Below are positions 15,538-18,293 of a DNA stretch of 18,293 bases, piece after piece. The stretch covers positions 1 through 18,293 of the forward strand of contig CAXQZJ010000077.1 of the NCBI GenBank assembly GCA_964228145.1, given 5' to 3'. The translations under genes were made by a program, and so were the position numbers. This stretch comes from Pseudobowmanella sp964228145 (GTDB lineage Bacteria; Pseudomonadota; Gammaproteobacteria; Enterobacterales; Alteromonadaceae). Numbering within the stretch: the first letter of the stretch is position 1; each line of letters starts with the position of its first letter. Below the pieces are notes generated by a model. The model worked only from the letters and a program-made list of their open reading frames with translations, had not been told where the DNA came from and did not search any database.

Positions 15538-16332
15538 ATGAACGTGGGGCCCTTGTTATTGCCAACGACTGCTTTTTATTTACTGTTGTTTGTGGCCGCG
15601 TTTGGATTGGTGCTGCGGCTGACGGTAAGTGCCGCCATGCTGCGACGTCAGTTATGGGATATCAGTTGGTTCGGCCTGGTGATAGGATTACTGGTTGCAA
15701 GACTCATTTTTGTTATCCGGTTTCACGATGCTTTTAATCACCCGCTGGAGTGGTTTGATATCCGCGACGGTGGATTCGAAGTAGAGCTGGGAGTTATAGC
15801 CGGCCTTGGATATGTGCTTATTAAAACCCTGCGGCATAAGCGCATTTTTAGCCGTTTAATGAGAGCCAGTTTGCTGACCCTGATGGTGGCGGCACCTGTC
15901 ACGGTATTGACCTATCCGACGCCAATCGCAACTGAACTGCCCAATTTGGTTTATGAGGATCTGCAAGGGCAGGGCTTCAGCTTGCAACAGTTAGCCGGCA
16001 AACCTGTGGTGATTAATTTATGGGCGACTTGGTGCCCCCCATGTCGGCGCGAGATGCCGGCTTTTCATCAAGCCCAACAGGATAATCCCGAGGTTGCCTT
16101 TGTGCTGATTAATCAGGGCGAGCCGAATGCGGCAGTCTCGGAATATCTCGAGCAATTGGGGCTAGACTTTAAGATAATGCTGACAGATCCTTTCTCGCAA
16201 GCAGCCAAACATTTTGGCGCATACGGAACCCCCACAACCCTGTTTTACGATCGCGACGGTAAACTGATACATAAGCGGGTGGGGAGTTTGTCCCATGCCT
16301 CACTTTCCGCCAATTTGGACAAGATTAAATAG
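15538..16332 (+). CDS. Lgt-like membrane domain fused to a TlpA-family thioredoxin-like protein
   Basis: 264 residues. The N-terminal part (about 1-125) has four likely membrane helices and resembles part of prolipoprotein diacylglyceryl transferase: GLLVARLIFVI, then NHPLEWFDIRDGGFEVELG (68-86), where real Lgt has a similar NPLEI...GGL stretch. The catalytic-site HGG sequence of Lgt is not recognisable, so transferase activity is unlikely. Residues about 135-264 are a TlpA/ResA-type thioredoxin fold with WATWCPPC (Cys166, Cys169) and a cis-proline loop YGTPTTLF. This would place a disulfide reductase domain in the periplasm. ATG 15538 has an AAGGAG site; the frame is open further upstream without support. 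Location downstream of the TonB receptor suggests a shared task, perhaps metal handling, but that is inference. Confidence 0.87.
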   Translation: MNVGPLLLPTTAFYLLLFVAAFGLVLRLTVSAAMLRRQLWDISWFGLVIGLLVARLIFVIRFHDAFNHPLEWFDIRDGGFEVELGVIAGLGYVLIKTLRHKRIFSRLMRASLLTLMVAAPVTVLTYPTPIATELPNLVYEDLQGQGFSLQQLAGKPVVINLWATWCPPCRREMPAFHQAQQDNPEVAFVLINQGEPNAAVSEYLEQLGLDFKIMLTDPFSQAAKHFGAYGTPTTLFYDRDGKLIHKRVGSLSHASLSANLDKIK

Positions 16333-16444
16333 CCTGTAAAGGGGCCTGTTGGTATTTACGTGCGCTTGGGTGAACCCTAAATGGAATCAGTGATGCCCGC
16401 CTTTTGCACTTAGTTTGGTGTGAGTCCCTCGTTGCAAAAAATAG

Positions 16445-16563
16445 ATGCTGAATCAAGTTCAGCAAGACGAGGGAATTGTCACCCTGCAAAGGGAATTAAC
16501 ACCCTGACAAGGGAATGATAGCCCTGAACGGGAGTGGTCACCCTGAACGTGATTCAGGGTCCA
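16445..16563. repeat. Palindrome-ended repeat element, copy 1
   Basis: The left end is the palindrome GCTGAATCAAGTTCAGC (16447-16463); the right end is CCCTGAACGTGATTCAGGG inside 16540-16560. The two ends are inverted relative to each other (cores CTGAATCAAGTTCAG and CTGAAC-T/G-TGATTCAG), as in a small MITE. Between them run about four degenerate 20-bp units of the form GGGAAT-N4-ACCCTGNNNA (from 16471). It lies in DNA without genes. Confidence 0.7.
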
Positions 16564-16691
16564 CCCGTTCACAGCATCGAAAAGCCAATCAGCTGTATGT
16601 GGCTTATCTTTAATCGAGTTCAAGAAAGCGAATAAACCGTAAAGCCAACGAGGGTATGCTACCTTTGGGTAAACGAATTGTCTTCCTGACG

Positions 16692-16766
16692 GCGAAATCC
16701 CACCCTGGCTAGGGAATGATAGCCCTGAAAGGGAGTGGTCACCCTGAACTTGATTCAGGGTCCAGG
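16692..16766. repeat. Palindrome-ended repeat element, copy 2 (right half only)
   Basis: The 54 bases from 16711 match those from 16510 with only two differences, so this is a 201-bp-spaced direct repeat of the right half of copy 1. It ends in CCCTGAACTTGATTCAGGG (within 16741-16761). The left palindrome GCTGAATCAAGTTCAGC is not present here. Confidence 0.7.
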
Positions 16767-16835
16767 TAATAAACAGCAACGTTTGGCCAACCAACAATAA
16801 GTGGCTTTTCCAACATCACATCAAAAGCACCCAAT

Positions 16836-17548
16836 TTAGCGGCGAATATCTAGGTATAGCTCGCTGCTGTATTGCATTGCGCTAGCGTGATCACCGCCCA
16901 TCTGTTGGTAATAAAGGTCAAAGTCCTGCTGACAATCCCATTCCGTGATCATGGCGAAATCCGGCACACTGGCATAGCCAAACATGCTGTACGTAGTGTC
17001 ATGCTTAAACACCACATTGCCACCCGCTTTTGAAATGTTATTGACCATAGCAGTGAAGGCTGGCGAAGAGGTGCTCTCACCCCGCCAATAGGCACCAAAC
17101 ACATACACTTTATCTGGGTTAAAGGCCACATCCACGTCTTGGGTTATTTCAAAGTTAAGCATGTTAAAGGTTGACCAGATATCAAACCGCCTTGCAGCGA
17201 TGTTTGGGCGAACACGCTGCAGTTGCTCAAAATGCGCCTGACGCTGCTGCCAGTCACCGGGCCAACTGGCGATAGCGAGAACCCGCGGGAAATAGTGACC
17301 GCTGATCGGGTGGCGGGTGATACGAAACGCCGTGGTATTTTCAAACCCTAGCTCCACAGCAGGTGGCGAGATATCGGTAAAATATTGCTTTTTAAGCGGC
17401 TTACCGTCGTCACGATCTGTCAAAAATAAAAAATCTACCGTGTGGTTTTTTTTAAATGTGAGGTTCGAGGTTTTGCCTGAGACTGACCCGCGAACATTAT
17501 AAGAGTAACTATCACGCAGGTGCTTATGAGCTTGGTTGGGTTGAGCAT
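16836..17548 (-). pseudogene. Secreted protein of unknown function, split by a -1 frameshift at an A8 tract
   Basis: Translation should begin at the minus-strand ATG at 17548, seven bases after a good AAGGA site, and gives a strong signal peptide (MLNPTKLISTCVIVTLIMFA, then GQSQA). That frame stops at 17435. The body is open in the -1 frame to 16836. The frames meet at a run of eight A (17446-17453 on the plus strand as T8): reading TTA AAA AAA and slipping back one base gives ...KK-NHTVDFLFLTDRDDG, which reads naturally into the body. The body (about 200 residues) has no firm match. Its last 90 residues, around VYVFGAYWRGE and FAMITEWDCQQDFDLYYQQ, look like a DUF1330-type alpha/beta-barrel. 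Starting the body alone at TTG 17423 would lose the signal peptide. It may be a pseudogene, a slippage-expressed gene or an assembly error. Confidence 0.6.
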
Positions 17549-18059
17549 AGTGGTTTCCTTAACATCAATCATTGGTGCATTTTGTCCGTAACTGCCATGG
17601 ACCCGTTCGATTAAATATTCGACAATCACTATGTCATTGGTTTTACATAATCACATGTTTTTTGAGGTTAAATCCCCCATTGGCAGGATTAAATGCCATA
17701 GATAACTAAAAAGCGGCATGTGCCATTCGCATTAACTCCTGACTACGAGCTTGACTTAAAATTCATCGACGGAAGGAGATGCTAAATCAAGTTCAGCATA
17801 ACAGAGGGGAGCATCACCATATCAGTTTAAAACGGCGAGTGTATCGTCACCCTGAACTCGATTCAGGGTCCACACATCCTCATAGGGAAATTGAACCACC
17901 AGACTGAGCAGTAACTGGTGTTTGAATTAGAAGTTCCAAAAACTCGCACTTAACTGAAAGGTAGTTAAACAGACAAAGTTCACTGGCTATACTGCTAGGA
18001 ATTAATCTCTTCAGGCTTTTACTTAGCGTTAAATGGGCATCAACTTTTAGATGAGAAAA
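17549..18059. other. Gene-free stretch between the split secreted-protein gene and the tRNA
   Basis: Contains repeat copy 3 (17779-17872). AATCC...GGATT (about 17672-17695) is a weak inverted repeat. A minus-strand 63-codon frame starts inside the tRNA and is not credible. No other gene or RNA is seen. Confidence 0.5.
17779..17872. repeat. Palindrome-ended repeat element, copy 3
   Basis: The left end GCTAAATCAAGTTCAGC (17781-17797) differs from copy 1 by one base. The right end CCCTGAACTCGATTCAGGG lies within 17849-17869 and is followed by TCCAC as in copy 1. The interior of about 50 bp differs from copy 1 and lacks the 20-bp units, so only the ends are conserved. Confidence 0.65.
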
Positions 18060-18136
18060 TGGTGGCCCCACCCTGACTTGAACAGGGGACCTACCGATTA
18101 TGAGTCGGGTGCTCTAACCAACTGAGCTAAGGGGGC
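18060..18136 (-). tRNA. tRNA with CAU anticodon, most likely tRNA-Ile2 (lysidine-type, ileX-like)
   Basis: 77 nt including an encoded CCA. D stem GCTC/GAGC, anticodon loop CTCATAA (anticodon CAT), T arm CCCTG-TTCAAGT-CAGGG. The sequence resembles E. coli ileX more than elongator tRNA-Met, and the place next to rpoD is where E. coli has ileX. C4-G69 and C5-G68, the pairs used by TilS to recognise tRNA-Ile2, are present. The acceptor stem has C2 opposite C71 and U7 opposite U66, and the anticodon stem has C27 opposite U43, so it is less well paired than usual. Elongator tRNA-Met is the alternative. Confidence 0.88.
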
Positions 18137-18145
18137 AGAAGAGAA

Positions 18146-18169
18146 GCGGGCGCATTATAATGCACCCGC
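18146..18169 (-). promoter_or_regulatory. Hairpin after rpoD containing the probable -10 box of the tRNA gene
   Basis: A 10-bp stem with a TATA loop. On the minus strand it contains TATAAT (18154-18159) followed by a GC-rich discriminator GCGCCCGC, typical of stringently controlled tRNA promoters. Transcription would begin about 11 nt before the tRNA. The same hairpin, followed by TTCTCTTCT, could weakly terminate rpoD. No good -35 box is seen. Confidence 0.5.
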
Positions 18170-18187
18170 AAACTTGATACTAGAGGT

Positions 18188-18293
18188 TTACTCGTCCAGG
18201 AAGCTACGCAGGTGATCGGAGCGGCTGGGGTGGCGCAGTTTGCGCAGGGCTTTGGCTTCGATCTGACGAATACGCTCGCGCGTTACGTCAAAC
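18188..18293 (-). CDS. rpoD: RNA polymerase sigma-70 factor RpoD, C-terminal end (gene continues beyond the window)
   Basis: The last 34 codons and stop (TAA at 18188-18190) are present; the rest is outside. The translated end contains TRERIRQIEAKALRKLRHPS and finishes SFLDE. This is sigma region 4.2, the helix-turn-helix that reads the -35 promoter element, and is nearly identical to the end of E. coli RpoD (SFLDD). RpoD is the housekeeping sigma factor that directs core RNA polymerase to most promoters. The tRNA downstream on the same strand matches the rpoD-ileX neighbourhood known from enterobacteria. Confidence 0.96.
   Translation of the reverse strand, partial: FDVTRERIRQIEAKALRKLRHPSRSDHLRSFLDE

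Larger units (their letters stand above)
16333..16835. other. Gene-free stretch occupied by repeats
   Basis: About 500 bp between the thioredoxin-like gene and the leftward secreted-protein gene. Apart from the two repeat copies (16445-16563 and 16692-16766), no gene, RNA or convincing terminator is visible. A 112-codon minus-strand reading frame here is formed by the repeats themselves. Confidence 0.6.

Noticed and set aside
16471..16766. Possible CRISPR array
   Set aside because: Units are about 20 bp, directly abutting and degenerate, with no unique spacers and no cas genes.
16459..16797. 112-codon minus-strand reading frame with WTLN-Q/H-VQGDHS repeated twice
   Set aside because: It is generated by translating the two copies of the palindromic repeat; no ribosome binding site and no protein-like features.
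17880..18071. 63-codon minus-strand reading frame beside the tRNA
   Set aside because: It starts inside the tRNA gene and has no ribosome binding site or recognisable domain.

Overview
The window looks like chromosomal DNA of a marine gammaproteobacterium, most likely an Alteromonadales relative. The right edge carries the last 34 codons of rpoD (sigma-70 region 4.2) followed by a CAU-anticodon tRNA of the ileX type, the same neighbourhood as in E. coli. PEP-CTERM proteins, a TonB receptor and dispersed palindromic repeats fit that group. The taxonomic call is inference from gene content; no marker gene is complete here.

Left third (1-5005): a sulfane-sulfur/H2S detoxification module. A sigma-54 activator resembling FisR, with a conserved cysteine pattern in its PAS region, precedes a tight tauE-pdo-sqr cluster: a TauE/SafE permease, an ETHE1-like persulfide dioxygenase and a sulfide:quinone oxidoreductase with an N-terminal DUF442 phosphatase-like domain. 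SQR would oxidise sulfide to sulfane sulfur, PDO would oxidise glutathione persulfide to sulfite, and TauE would export the sulfite or a related anion.

5079-8137: a LysR regulator diverges from an MFS efflux pump and a DkgB-type aldo/keto reductase, closed by a strong bidirectional terminator.

8153-11716: two paralogous PEP-CTERM (exosortase-sorted) secreted proteins face away from each other. Each has a sigma-54 type -24/-12 promoter in mirror-image position, with a shared region of about 180 bp between them. The rightward paralog is followed at short spacing by a secreted tail-collar (microcystin-dependent-protein-like) protein and a secreted Sel1-repeat protein. This is the most unusual part of the window.

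11859-12971: two convergent, unrelated lipoproteins sharing a bidirectional terminator. 13381-16332: a TonB-dependent receptor and a membrane protein fusing an Lgt-like segment to a TlpA-type thioredoxin domain.

16333-18059: repeat-rich DNA with three copies of a small palindrome-ended element, two of which share a 54-bp direct repeat. Between them lies a leftward secreted-protein gene whose signal peptide and body are in different frames, joined at an A8 tract. Then come the tRNA and the rpoD end.
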